Below the pieces are notes generated by a model. That model was given only the letters and a program-made list of their open reading frames with translations. It did no database searches and was not told the DNA's origin. A stretch of DNA of 64,000 nt, taken from NCBI GenBank assembly GCA_022181065.1, contig BQMY01000121.1, positions 1 to 64,000 on the forward strand. The letters run 5' to 3'. Shown piece by piece: positions 8,638 through 18,596 of the stretch. Numbering within the stretch: the stretch's first letter is position 1; the number at the start of each line of letters is the position of its first letter. Origin of the DNA: Melioribacteraceae bacterium. Lineage in GTDB: Bacteria > Bacteroidota > Ignavibacteria > Ignavibacteriales > Melioribacteraceae. The translations under genes were made by a program, and so were the position numbers.

Positions 8638-10362
8638 ATGATAAAGTTTTCTTTACGGAAAAAATTACTCTTCTATTCTGTTATTCTCGCCATCATTCCC
8701 TTAGGAATAGCCAGTTACTACATGATTCAGATTACACAGGATGAACTGAAAAGTGTGGCTAATGATGAATTATCTGTAACAGCTTCCGGCTTGGCAAATG
8801 AGCTGGATGATTTATATCGGGATACATGGCTTGCTCCATTGTTACTTATTAAAAACGGACTCGAAAATGACGACCTCGGCATTAATGAAAAGGTTTCGCT
8901 ACTGAAATCCGCGCTTGATGTCGCTGATATTATCTCTGTTCAATTTAATCTCGACAATCAAAATCTCCCTCCTTTCGTTATATCTAAAGAAGAAGTAACT
9001 GAAAATTTAGGACTTAATAATGATGAGAGTAAATCTTTATTAAGGATTGCGGACTCTGTAATAGTTCCCGCGTTTGGTTCAGGAAATATTTCCAATAGTC
9101 AGATAAAACAATTGGGAAACACACATTTATGGGTCATCGATATAATAATCCCGCTCAATAAAAAAGTGCGTGGATTTGATGCTGTGCTCTCCTCTCGAAT
9201 TAATTTAGAAAGATTAAAAAACAGAATTTCCAATCACCCCTTCAATTCAACGGGTGAAATCAATCTTGTTTTCAATAACGGAAACAGGGTATTCGATATT
9301 GAGAAAACCAATTTACTCGATCGAGCCCTTGTCGCAAATGCTGTAGATATCCTGAATCAGGGAAACAGAACCATCGGAGTAAAACCTTACACAAGAAATA
9401 ATGGTACCGAAATGCTGGGCGCGTTTGCATTCCCCCAAAATTTTCAGTTGACAGTAGTTACCGAAAGAACCGCTGAAGACGCTTACCTTGCAATTTCCAA
9501 AATGCTGAATACTCTCTCAATCTGGATCATTCTCGGTATGCTGATCGCAGGTATTGGCGGGTTTTTCTTCTCAGGTGGAATCAGTAAACCGATCCTTGAA
9601 GTTGGACGTGTTGCGCAGATTGTTGGAAAGGGAGATTTTAGTAAAATGGTTCCCAAATTAAAGTCGGGCGATGAGATAGAGGAACTTGGCAATCGCATGA
9701 ATGAAATGATCGTGGGCTTACGTGAGAGATTCGAACTACAGAAGTTTGTATCAGGCAATACGATTGACGCTATTAAGAAAGCTGATGTTGACGGGATTAA
9801 ACTTGGAGGAACCAGAGAAACTGCTACTGTATTTTTCTCGGATATCCGCGGTTTTACCGCGTTTTCAGAAAAAGTAGAACCTGAAATTGTTATCGAAATG
9901 CTCAACATGTACCTCAGGGCACAAGCATCACTGGTTAAAAAATATGGTGGAGATATTGATAAATATGTCGGGGATGAACTCGTTGCTGTATTCAAAGGCG
10001 AGGAAATGGTCGATAACGCCATGAAATGTGCTGTTGAAATTCATCGTAAAATAGCTGAACTCAATGATGCTGGTGAGATGAATTGGGATATAGCAGTTGG
10101 AATAGGTATAAATTCCGGGGATGTGATCATGGGCGCAATGGGTAGCGAGGAACGTATGGATTACACTGTTTTGGGTGACAATGTAAATCTTGGAGCCCGA
10201 CTTTGCTCGGCTGCGGGGAAAAATCAGACAATTATTTCTGAGGCTAGCTATTCATTTATTTCAGATAAATCAAATTATACCATTGGCGAACTTGAACCAA
10301 TTAAAGTTAAAGGGAAAAGTAAACCATTAACGATTTACGAAGTCACTGATTTTATAAGTTAA
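8638..10362 (+). CDS. Membrane-bound class III adenylate cyclase with HAMP domain
   Basis: A 574-aa signalling protein: transmembrane segment at residues 11-31, an extracytoplasmic sensor region (about 32-290, Cache-like in size), a second transmembrane segment (about 292-314), a HAMP linker (about 315-370) and a C-terminal class III cyclase domain (about 390-574). Metal-binding aspartates are in FFSDIRGFT and KYVGDELVAVF; the Lys of DKYVGDE and Thr of DYTVLGD are the usual adenine-selecting pair, and NLGARL gives the transition-state Asn/Arg. It should therefore make cAMP in response to a periplasmic cue. AAGGGG precedes the ATG. It is followed by two secreted-protein genes on the same strand, possibly co-transcribed. 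No cAMP receptor gene is in the window. Confidence 0.9.
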   Translation: MIKFSLRKKLLFYSVILAIIPLGIASYYMIQITQDELKSVANDELSVTASGLANELDDLYRDTWLAPLLLIKNGLENDDLGINEKVSLLKSALDVADIISVQFNLDNQNLPPFVISKEEVTENLGLNNDESKSLLRIADSVIVPAFGSGNISNSQIKQLGNTHLWVIDIIIPLNKKVRGFDAVLSSRINLERLKNRISNHPFNSTGEINLVFNNGNRVFDIEKTNLLDRALVANAVDILNQGNRTIGVKPYTRNNGTEMLGAFAFPQNFQLTVVTERTAEDAYLAISKMLNTLSIWIILGMLIAGIGGFFFSGGISKPILEVGRVAQIVGKGDFSKMVPKLKSGDEIEELGNRMNEMIVGLRERFELQKFVSGNTIDAIKKADVDGIKLGGTRETATVFFSDIRGFTAFSEKVEPEIVIEMLNMYLRAQASLVKKYGGDIDKYVGDELVAVFKGEEMVDNAMKCAVEIHRKIAELNDAGEMNWDIAVGIGINSGDVIMGAMGSEERMDYTVLGDNVNLGARLCSAAGKNQTIISEASYSFISDKSNYTIGELEPIKVKGKSKPLTIYEVTDFIS

Positions 10363-10446
10363 TTTCATATTAACTTTGTTTATTTGGGTGTTTTTAAGAA
10401 ACAAATAAGATATTTTATATAATATTTTTGTCTTAAATGGGTCAAA

Positions 10447-12774
10447 ATGAAGCATAATCTGATATCAGGATTGAGCATTTTTGCTCTTTTCATTTTATTT
10501 ACCGGGAATCTGCTCAGTCAATCTAAAACTGTTATTTACAGCGCGGATAAAACTCTCAGACAGATAGCCAGGGAATACTTGAATGATTCAAATCTCTGGG
10601 AGGAGATACTCAAGGTAAATGGTCTTAAAAGTATAACAGAACTTAAAAATGGAATGGTTCTTACTCTTCCGGAAGATATTGTTACTAAATCGGAAGAAGA
10701 GATATCGAAGGCACTAAACCTCATCCAGGCAGCGACAACTGCAGGCGCCAGGATTTTCACCCCCTCCCTCATAAATGAAGCGATTGAACTACGAAATAAA
10801 GCAATCAGTGAGCGCCTTGTGAAAAATTGGCAGAGTTCACTGGATTACGCTATTCAGTCTCAAAACATCTCCAAAAAAGCTCGTACGGAAAGTATCAACC
10901 AAAATGATGTATCTGTACAAGCAATTCTAAGCGACCGCCGAGGTACTGTTCAAGATAAGCGGGAGGAATCACTTGTCTGGAATGACACACCCGAAAATTC
11001 CTCACTTAATGAAAACCAGAAGATCAGAACTCTTTCCGAATCTTTCGCCGAGATATCATTTAAAGATGAAAGCCGTTTGAGATTAAACTCCAATTCTCAG
11101 GCTGTTATTCAAAAAATGAGGATGAATCTCATCGAAAACAAGCAGGAATCGGAAGTAAGTCTGCTCGAAGGTGATATTTACGCACTACTTTCCGGCAGCC
11201 CCAGAAGAAAAATGAATATTGATGTTCCGGGTGTTGATACTGAAATAAACTCAAAAAAGTTTTGGATTAACCGTGACGCCAACGATATAAAAGTGGCAAA
11301 TTACGATGGTGAGATAAAATTAAAGACAACCGAATCGACCCTTACTCTCGAAAAAAATAAAGGTACCATGCTTGGTCCGGATGGTACACCTATGAAACCC
11401 ACTGATCTCCTGCCGAAAACAAAATTAAAATTCCCGGATCATAATTCTGTGTATTATAAATCAGGAAAAACAAATTCTGTTGTTTTCGAATGGGAGAATA
11501 TTGACGGAGCTGTTTCCTACTGGTTGGAAATAGGTTATGAAAGATCTTCGTTCAGTAAAACAGTATTAAGCAGACCAAATATAAAAGAGAACAAAATAGA
11601 GATATCCGGCTTTCAGGTTGATGGTGCCTATTATTGGAGAATCGCGGCCGTTGATCAATATGGTTTTCCTGGAAATTCATCCGACGCGTCACTGGTTAAA
11701 GTAATTACTGACACAACAAAACCTTATCTTTATATTCACTCTCCTCCCGAAAACGAATTATTTTCCGAAAGCAGTATTAAAATTTCGGGAGAGACAGAAA
11801 CAGATATCGAATTAAAAATTAATAATAATGATGTAAGCCTGAATGAAGAGGGTGAATTCTCCATTGACTCTGAATTAACGGTTGGCGAGAACATATTTAA
11901 CTTTTCCGCAAAAGATAAAGCAGACAACATCTATACCCTTTCACGAAAAGTTTATTACTCACCATTTGAAGATGTAAAAACTGTCATAACCAAATCATTA
12001 CCTCAAAGTGATAACGGTAAAATAGAAGTTCCGGCAGCGGGTGGAATTCTCTCCGGAAGTATTATTCCTAAAGCAAAAATCAAGCTATTCTCTCCCGAAA
12101 AGAATTTTTACGCTCAGAGTGTTGCTGATTCTTCCGGTAATTATTCCATTTCAATTCCCGATAACTTTGTTAATAGTAATTTCAGTTTTAAGGTTGAGGC
12201 TGAAAATGGTGTCAGTGACCAAAAAGAATTTCTCATCGCCTCCGAACAGCAGCTTCCTGTCTTAAAACTCACAAATGAAATACCCGCGTTTAGCACGCAA
12301 CCGAATCTTGATATTTCACTTGATTTGGAGAATGTGACACTACTTGAAATAAATGAACAACTATTTGAAGATTTGCAGGACAATGTTTCCTCCTCAATTT
12401 CATTAAAACCGGGTGAGAATCTTATAAAGATCAGTGGCTATAACAAATGGGGGGACAATAGTGTTCTTGTCAAATCTGTTATCTTCGATCAACAAGCTCC
12501 TGAATACATCTCTCATACTCTATCTAAAAAACCTTCGGATGATAAACGTATAGCTATAATCTTGAAATTTCGTGAGGATACTAAAGCCGCCAGAATCGCT
12601 GAATATGAATTAAATACTGGAAAGAACAACTATAAAGGTTATCTGATCTTAGATGAAAGCAATAACCTGTACAAGGGCGAATTATATCTTCCCGAAGGAA
12701 ACAGCTATAACATAGTTTTCAAATCAGTTACATTAAAAGATATTTATGGAAATACAAAAACTATTGAATTATAA
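10447..12774 (+). CDS. Secreted FecR-domain protein with LysM-like and Ig/Fn3-like modules
   Basis: A 775-aa exported protein with a signal peptide (residues 1-24, cleavage near LLSQ). Next comes a LysM-like segment (about 27-78: YSADKTLRQIAREYL, NGMVLTLPE), a short helical region, then a FecR-type domain (about 175-310) with AEISFKDESRLRLNSNSQAVIQ and VSLLEGDIYALL. The C-terminal half has an Fn3-like module (SVVFEWENIDGAVSYWLEIG) and several Ig-like/bacterial adhesin-type beta modules. In other bacteria FecR domains work in cell-surface signalling, but proteins combining LysM and FecR are mostly uncharacterised; this is unlikely to be a sigma-factor regulator because no sigma factor is nearby. 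It may contact peptidoglycan. It sits between the cyclase and the PKD giant. Confidence 0.75.
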   Translation: MKHNLISGLSIFALFILFTGNLLSQSKTVIYSADKTLRQIAREYLNDSNLWEEILKVNGLKSITELKNGMVLTLPEDIVTKSEEEISKALNLIQAATTAGARIFTPSLINEAIELRNKAISERLVKNWQSSLDYAIQSQNISKKARTESINQNDVSVQAILSDRRGTVQDKREESLVWNDTPENSSLNENQKIRTLSESFAEISFKDESRLRLNSNSQAVIQKMRMNLIENKQESEVSLLEGDIYALLSGSPRRKMNIDVPGVDTEINSKKFWINRDANDIKVANYDGEIKLKTTESTLTLEKNKGTMLGPDGTPMKPTDLLPKTKLKFPDHNSVYYKSGKTNSVVFEWENIDGAVSYWLEIGYERSSFSKTVLSRPNIKENKIEISGFQVDGAYYWRIAAVDQYGFPGNSSDASLVKVITDTTKPYLYIHSPPENELFSESSIKISGETETDIELKINNNDVSLNEEGEFSIDSELTVGENIFNFSAKDKADNIYTLSRKVYYSPFEDVKTVITKSLPQSDNGKIEVPAAGGILSGSIIPKAKIKLFSPEKNFYAQSVADSSGNYSISIPDNFVNSNFSFKVEAENGVSDQKEFLIASEQQLPVLKLTNEIPAFSTQPNLDISLDLENVTLLEINEQLFEDLQDNVSSSISLKPGENLIKISGYNKWGDNSVLVKSVIFDQQAPEYISHTLSKKPSDDKRIAIILKFREDTKAARIAEYELNTGKNNYKGYLILDESNNLYKGELYLPEGNSYNIVFKSVTLKDIYGNTKTIEL

Positions 12775-12795
12775 TATTACTGAACCGGGGAAATA

Positions 12796-15700
12796 ATGTT
12801 ATATCGTACTATTTACATTCTTTTACTACTCGCAATAAGTCTTGCCGCGCAAAATAATATATTTTTAGTCACATACGGTCCTGAAGCAGAAACAAGAGAA
12901 GGCGATGCGGATTATTCTCAAATAATATATTTGAAAATACCATCCAACATTTCGGACATGTTATTCCTGCGCGTTTATGATGCCGATTGCGGCGGACGAA
13001 ATGACTCACCTTTTGGACCCTATGATACCGAAACCAGATATCGTTTGATTGGTAAAGCCGGCAATTTTAATCTTCCTTCCCTCCTGGAAGGTGGTGGACT
13101 TCTCGACAATATTGACGCGACTGAGTTCCTTGTTGATACAACTCTTGCTGAAGACCCGTTTCTTGATAATAAATGGTACAATCTTGCGCAATTCAATGCA
13201 GCGCAGGGAAAACTTCAGGATAATTACTACTATTTCAAACTGGTAATAACGGGTATGACAGGAAATGATGGTAATGTTTTGAATGTAGCCCTTAGTAATA
13301 ACTCAAAAAGTAATGACACCCCGCCGGGTGTAGAGATTTTGAGTTATGAACCTACAATAAGATTACCCAGAGCCGGTATATTTGCTGAATTGAAATTTTT
13401 TACCCCGGAAGATATGGATAGTATTATTGTATATAATTTTGACGCGGCTAACGCTAAAATTGATGTCAATACTCGATTCAGGGATGATTTGAGGATAAAA
13501 TCAAGCGGACAGGATGAATGGGCATCTGGAGTAGCTCGTTTTAATTCACTCGAAAGAGACAGATTTAACGCGGTTGTCTTTAGAGAAGGAAATGAAATAC
13601 CAAATGACGCTACGTTTTTCTTACTTTCACCTGATGGTAACCCTGTACCTTTTGTAATCCCTGTACCTGCACAGCAGCCAAACAAACACCCCGGTCCTGT
13701 TTTTACTTATAAAGTATTAAGTGATTGTTTTTCAGTGGTATTTGACGCATCCGAATCATATGACCCCGATGATAACGCAATGAATTTCTACTGGGATTTT
13801 GGTGACGGTAAAACAGGCGAAGGTGTCCGAATAGCCCACGTTTACGAAAAAATTGATACATTCAACGTAACGCTAATTGTGGAGGACGAATCAGGTGTTA
13901 TCAGCAATAGCGCGATAACTTCATTTATTGTCGGACTTAATTATTCACCTGTTGCCAACGCGGGAAATGATATCGTAATAGCTCCTGGTGAAGCCGCTAA
14001 TTTTAACGCGTCAGGTTCAACCGATTCTGACGGCAAAATAATGAACTATTACTGGGAATTCGGTGATGGCTCTGATGGTACAGGTATAACCACAAGTCAT
14101 GTTTACGACAAAGTTGGCAGATATCCTGTATTGTTAAGAGTTGAAGATGATTCCGATTCCCCCTGTAACTTCGGTACCGATAAAATCAGTGTTTGGGTCA
14201 ATAGTCCCCCTGAAGTAGAAATAGGAGCTGATAAAATAGCAGCTGTCGGGCAGGAAGTTGATTTTAACGGTGGACAGTCCTTTGATAGCGACGGTGAAAT
14301 TACTGAATACATGTGGGATTATGGAGATGGAAATACAGGCTATGGTGTTGTTTCATCCCATACTTACTCAAACCCCGGAAAATACAAAGTAACATTAAAA
14401 ATAACTGACAACACAACTGTCTCAAATAATTCTGCAAGTGATGTGCTCACCGTTGTAGTGAATGATCGCCCTGTTGCCGAAGCCGGAAACGATCTCCTTA
14501 TCGCTGCTGATGAAACTTTTAGCTTAAACGGCAATTCTACCAGAGATAATGACGGTAAAATTATTGATTTCAACTGGGAACTCGGTGATGGAGCCGTTAA
14601 AAATGGCGCTGTGATTAGTCATAGTTATGATCAACCCGGCGTTTATAAAGTTAAACTGACTGTTCAGGATGATTCAAAATCAATTTCTGATAAGAATAGC
14701 GATTCACTTCAGGTTGTTGTTAACTTCCCGCCCGTAGCAGAAGCGGGAAAAGAGCAGCTTGTCACAGAGAGCCTGGTTCAGTTTGATGGCTCCTCGTCTT
14801 CCGATCAAGATGGAAGCATAACAGCTTATCGGTGGGATTTTGGTGATGGGAAAACATCAGAAGAGATGTCTCCCACTCATATATATGAAAATCCCGGAGA
14901 ATACGATGTCAAATTAGTGGTAACAGACGATTCCAAAACATTATCACAGTATGATAGTTCATTTACGAAGGTAACTGTAAATGAAAAACCGATAGCGAAC
15001 GCGGGTGGAAATCAAGTCGCGGCGCCTGGTGAGAATTTGACTTTTGATGGCTCGAATTCTGTTGACCGGGACGGTTCCGTTAGCAAATACATTTGGAATT
15101 TTGGTGATGGTAAAACCGGTGAAGGTGCAACAGTCAATCATACATTTGAAAAACCGGGTATTTATACCGTTACCCTCGAAGTTGTTGATAACACAAACCA
15201 CCCTCTTGCTAAAGATTACGATGAATTAACAGTAACTGTCAACGCGCCTCCGGTTGCGATTGCCGGTAAAGATATTTTCGCTTCGCCTGGTGATGAAATA
15301 GTCTTCGATTCAGGAGAATCGTTTGATATTGATGGTAATATTGAATATTTCAACTGGAAATTCAGTGATGGTAATGGTGAAGCAAACTCTCCTTCTGTCT
15401 CTCGTTCATTTGAAAAGCCAGGTATATATTATGCCGATTTGATGGTAAGAGATAATCTTAACCAAAGCAATTCGGTGAGTCTGGATCGTGTAAATATATT
15501 TATTAATCATACTCCGAACGCAGATCCCGGCGAAGATATAATTACATGTTCAAACGAAATCACTTTTGACGGATCCTCTTCAGGTGATCCGGATGGCGAC
15601 GCCCTTACGTATATCTGGGATTTTGGTGACGGTTCACCTAAGGATACGGGGATAACCATTACCCATCTTTATGAAGAAAGTGGAACATATCCCGTAATAT

Positions 15701-17610
15701 TAACCGTGGTTGATAATCATAATCTCGCGAACTCAAGCAATTCAAGTTCGATGACGGTTACGATTAACCTGCCCCCGGTTGCAAATGCCGGTAAAGATAA
15801 AACAATTTGTGCGGGTGATATCGTACTGTTCGACGCAGGTAATTCTTATGATCCCGAAGGTGGACTATTGAAATTCTTCTGGGATTTTGGTGATGGTACA
15901 AAAGCAGAAGGAATGAACCCCACGAAAAATTATAAACAAGGCGGTGTGTATAACGTTTCATTATACATCAAAGACGATTCCGGTTTACCTTGTAATTACG
16001 ATATTGATAAAATGGTTGTTACTGTAGCTGAGTCCCCTACCGCCGATGCTGGTCAGGATCAGGTTGTCTGCGCAAATACAGTTGTTGAGTTTGATGGCTC
16101 AGGCTCATTCGATTTTGACGGCGTGGTGAATAATTACTCATGGGATTTCGGTGACGGAAATACAGGTGGTGGCGCTAAACCAACTCACGTCTTCACAGAA
16201 CCGGGTGAATACAGGGTTCTTCTAACAATTACCGGTGACCTTGTGGGCGATTGTGATAATATGGACAAGGATGAATGTATCATTACTGTACTGGATGCAC
16301 CGGAAGCCGCAATGAGTTTCGTTAAAAAGGTTGCTGTAAATTCACCGGTTCAGTTCGATGCTTCCGAATCACAAGGTAATGGCTCCGAGATATTAAATTA
16401 CAACTGGGATATGGGCGATGGCACCACACTTTCCGGTAAAGAAATTGTACACAAGTACACCACTCATGGAAAGTTCTTCATTAAGATGAACATCGAAACT
16501 GACTCCAAAGCTCAGTGCAGTTCAGCACCAACGCAAGATTATATCATTGTTAACGCGCCACCTGTTGCTGTAGCAGGCAAAGATACTATTGTCGATATAA
16601 ATAGCAAATTTGTGTTAAGCGCTTCTGAATCATACGATCCTGATGGAGCGATTAAAAATTATATCTGGGAATTTGACGATGGTATTACAGATAGCGGAAT
16701 TGTGGTGCAGCATCAATTCCTTACTGCCGGGAATCATCAGGTTATTTTAACTGTGATTGATGAAAGTGGAATTGAAAACGATACTGCTATCGACACAATA
16801 AATGTATTCGTTAAACCAAAAAATGACGTTTCATTAGCCATACCGGATTGGGCATGTCCCGGTGATTCCGTGACTTTGTCTGTCTTCGCCTCAGGTGATG
16901 AGAATATTGAGTACGTTTGGAATCCCGGCAATGGTAACACTATCACAGGTAAATCTGTTTTAACTTATTATGAACTCCCCGGCACCTATAATATTAGTCT
17001 TACCGCAGTTGATAAATCGGGTGAACAAAAAACTAAAACCGTTTTTCAACACAAAATAATTGTAAACAGAGCTCCGTTTTTCACTAAACTGCCTGATAAA
17101 ATTGTTTGTCCGGGTGAAGAAGTGGTTTATAAGCTAAGTGACTTAATCGACCGGGATGGTTCGATCAGTGAAATCTCATGGAACACCGGCGACGGTAATA
17201 CACTATACGGAGAAACATTTAATTACAGTTACAATGTTTCAGGCAAATACGATTTAATCGTTGAAGTGAAAGACAATTCACAACTGAATTGCGGAGTCAC
17301 CAGAGATACCGTAACAATTATTTGCAACACCTCACCTGAAGCGTTTGCCGGAGGAGATAAATCAGGATTTACCGGCGGTGCTCATGACGCGCTATATTTT
17401 GACGCGTCAGGCTCAAAAGATGCTGATGGTGACGCGTTAACCTACAAGTGGGATTTTGGTGATGGCAACTCCCGTGAAGGAAAAGTTGTAAGTCACTACT
17501 ATGAAAAACCTGGTATTTATCAGGTAAAACTTATCGTAAACGATGGTACGGGAACAAGCTGTTCTTCAGCACAGGATGTTATTAATGTTGAAATAAAATT
17601 GAGAAGATAA
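12796..17610 (+). CDS. Giant secreted protein with about 15 PKD repeats
   Basis: A 1604-aa exported protein (signal peptide residues 1-18, cleavage near SLAAQ). The first 300 residues are a unique beta-rich domain. From about residue 305 to the end I count 15 PKD-type modules by the W-[DEN]-x-G-[DN]-G core (WDFGDG and variants), each followed by a [HY]-x-[YF]-x-x-x-G-x-[YFH] strand and spaced 80-95 residues. PKD modules are extracellular Ig-like spacers in adhesins, S-layer and surface proteins. The repeats are diverged rather than recently copied: modules 7, 12, 13 and 14 have altered cores (FSDG, FDDG, NPGNG, NTGDG). There is no T9SS sorting domain or anchor at the C-terminus, which ends in a PKD module. 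GGGGA precedes the ATG. Function unknown; likely a stalk or adhesin. Confidence 0.82.
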   Translation: MLYRTIYILLLLAISLAAQNNIFLVTYGPEAETREGDADYSQIIYLKIPSNISDMLFLRVYDADCGGRNDSPFGPYDTETRYRLIGKAGNFNLPSLLEGGGLLDNIDATEFLVDTTLAEDPFLDNKWYNLAQFNAAQGKLQDNYYYFKLVITGMTGNDGNVLNVALSNNSKSNDTPPGVEILSYEPTIRLPRAGIFAELKFFTPEDMDSIIVYNFDAANAKIDVNTRFRDDLRIKSSGQDEWASGVARFNSLERDRFNAVVFREGNEIPNDATFFLLSPDGNPVPFVIPVPAQQPNKHPGPVFTYKVLSDCFSVVFDASESYDPDDNAMNFYWDFGDGKTGEGVRIAHVYEKIDTFNVTLIVEDESGVISNSAITSFIVGLNYSPVANAGNDIVIAPGEAANFNASGSTDSDGKIMNYYWEFGDGSDGTGITTSHVYDKVGRYPVLLRVEDDSDSPCNFGTDKISVWVNSPPEVEIGADKIAAVGQEVDFNGGQSFDSDGEITEYMWDYGDGNTGYGVVSSHTYSNPGKYKVTLKITDNTTVSNNSASDVLTVVVNDRPVAEAGNDLLIAADETFSLNGNSTRDNDGKIIDFNWELGDGAVKNGAVISHSYDQPGVYKVKLTVQDDSKSISDKNSDSLQVVVNFPPVAEAGKEQLVTESLVQFDGSSSSDQDGSITAYRWDFGDGKTSEEMSPTHIYENPGEYDVKLVVTDDSKTLSQYDSSFTKVTVNEKPIANAGGNQVAAPGENLTFDGSNSVDRDGSVSKYIWNFGDGKTGEGATVNHTFEKPGIYTVTLEVVDNTNHPLAKDYDELTVTVNAPPVAIAGKDIFASPGDEIVFDSGESFDIDGNIEYFNWKFSDGNGEANSPSVSRSFEKPGIYYADLMVRDNLNQSNSVSLDRVNIFINHTPNADPGEDIITCSNEITFDGSSSGDPDGDALTYIWDFGDGSPKDTGITITHLYEESGTYPVILTVVDNHNLANSSNSSSMTVTINLPPVANAGKDKTICAGDIVLFDAGNSYDPEGGLLKFFWDFGDGTKAEGMNPTKNYKQGGVYNVSLYIKDDSGLPCNYDIDKMVVTVAESPTADAGQDQVVCANTVVEFDGSGSFDFDGVVNNYSWDFGDGNTGGGAKPTHVFTEPGEYRVLLTITGDLVGDCDNMDKDECIITVLDAPEAAMSFVKKVAVNSPVQFDASESQGNGSEILNYNWDMGDGTTLSGKEIVHKYTTHGKFFIKMNIETDSKAQCSSAPTQDYIIVNAPPVAVAGKDTIVDINSKFVLSASESYDPDGAIKNYIWEFDDGITDSGIVVQHQFLTAGNHQVILTVIDESGIENDTAIDTINVFVKPKNDVSLAIPDWACPGDSVTLSVFASGDENIEYVWNPGNGNTITGKSVLTYYELPGTYNISLTAVDKSGEQKTKTVFQHKIIVNRAPFFTKLPDKIVCPGEEVVYKLSDLIDRDGSISEISWNTGDGNTLYGETFNYSYNVSGKYDLIVEVKDNSQLNCGVTRDTVTIICNTSPEAFAGGDKSGFTGGAHDALYFDASGSKDADGDALTYKWDFGDGNSREGKVVSHYYEKPGIYQVKLIVNDGTGTSCSSAQDVINVEIKLRR

Positions 17611-17612
17611 TT

Positions 17613-18515
17613 ATGCGTCAGTTATTACACCCCGATGGGCCGGAATTTTCTAAATTTATTGCCGGAATGTGGAGATTAAGAAATTGGAATCTATCAGAAA
17701 ATGAACTCGAATATTATATAAAAACATGTATTGATAGCGGGATTACAACTTTCGATCATGCTGATATATACGGATGTTATTCATGTGAGAATATTTTCGG
17801 TCAGGTTCTCAAAAAACATCCCGAAGTAAGAAACAGGATTGAACTAGTTTCCAAATGCGGAATTATGCTGAAATGTGAAAAAACCACTGACCGGAAACTT
17901 GGGTATTACGATACCTCGGCAAAACATATTATACAATCCGCTGAGAATTCACTTAAAGCGCTTAATACTGACTTTCTTGATTTGCTTCTTATCCATCGAC
18001 CTGACCCGTTGATGGATCCGGAAGAAATCGCCTCCGCGTTTTATGAGCTTCAATCTTCTGGAAAAGTAAAGCACTTTGGTGTATCAAACTTCACTGTATC
18101 CCAATATGATATGTTGCAGGCATATTGCGATTTCCCGATAGTAACAAACCAGATTGAATTTAACCTGTTTTGCACTCAGCCCATATATGATGGTACGCTG
18201 GATCAATCAATAAAGTATAAAGCATACCCCATGATTTGGTCCCCTCTGGCTGGCGGCAGAATATTTAAACCTGAAGATGAACGATCTCACAGGCTCTATA
18301 ATGAATTAAATGTAATAAAAGAAGAAGTTAACGCGGAAGGTATTGATCAGATTGCCATAGCATGGCTGTTAAAACATCCTTCCCGACCTTTTATCGTGCT
18401 GGGAAGTGGGCAAATAAACAGAATCCTGTCTCAGGCTAGATCCGGCAAAGTCGAATTATCCCGTGAACAATGGTTTCGTTTGCTCAAAGCATCACACGGA
18501 CATGATGTGCCCTGA
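17613..18515 (+). CDS. Aldo/keto reductase, YdhF-like
   Basis: A TIM-barrel NADPH-dependent oxidoreductase of 300 aa. The catalytic tetrad is visible: Asp and Tyr in FDHADIYG, Lys in ELVSKCGI and His in LLIHRPD. The cofactor region (KHFGVSNFT, IWSPLAGGRIF, VLGSGQINRI) is also typical. It resembles the E. coli YdhF group of uncharacterised AKRs. It starts 2 bases after the PKD gene, so it may be co-transcribed with it, and lies about 80 bases before the C39/RimK/GCS2 trio. Substrate unknown; a role in the trio's pathway is possible but only inferred from proximity. Confidence 0.9.
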   Translation: MRQLLHPDGPEFSKFIAGMWRLRNWNLSENELEYYIKTCIDSGITTFDHADIYGCYSCENIFGQVLKKHPEVRNRIELVSKCGIMLKCEKTTDRKLGYYDTSAKHIIQSAENSLKALNTDFLDLLLIHRPDPLMDPEEIASAFYELQSSGKVKHFGVSNFTVSQYDMLQAYCDFPIVTNQIEFNLFCTQPIYDGTLDQSIKYKAYPMIWSPLAGGRIFKPEDERSHRLYNELNVIKEEVNAEGIDQIAIAWLLKHPSRPFIVLGSGQINRILSQARSGKVELSREQWFRLLKASHGHDVP

Positions 18516-18596
18516 AAATATTTTCTTAATCTGATATTTTTCTCTATGAACTGATTGGAAATTGTATTAAATATCCATCCAATTTTTGAGAAATTG

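Noticed and set aside
8505-8744. 79-codon open frame overlapping the adenylate cyclase start
   Set aside because: It overlaps the cyclase N-terminus in another frame and has no ribosome binding site or known motif; the cyclase start has AAGGGG.
9483-10022. 179-codon antisense frame inside the cyclase
   Set aside because: Shadow of a strongly conserved catalytic domain; no independent support.
12796-17610. PKD gene considered as a recent tandem-repeat expansion or assembly artefact
   Set aside because: The modules are diverged in sequence and length, so there is no long identical DNA repeat that would suggest collapse or recent copying.
18555-18596. TTG start for the C39-like gene
   Set aside because: No ribosome binding site favours it, and the ATG at 18597 begins directly before the conserved peptidase core.
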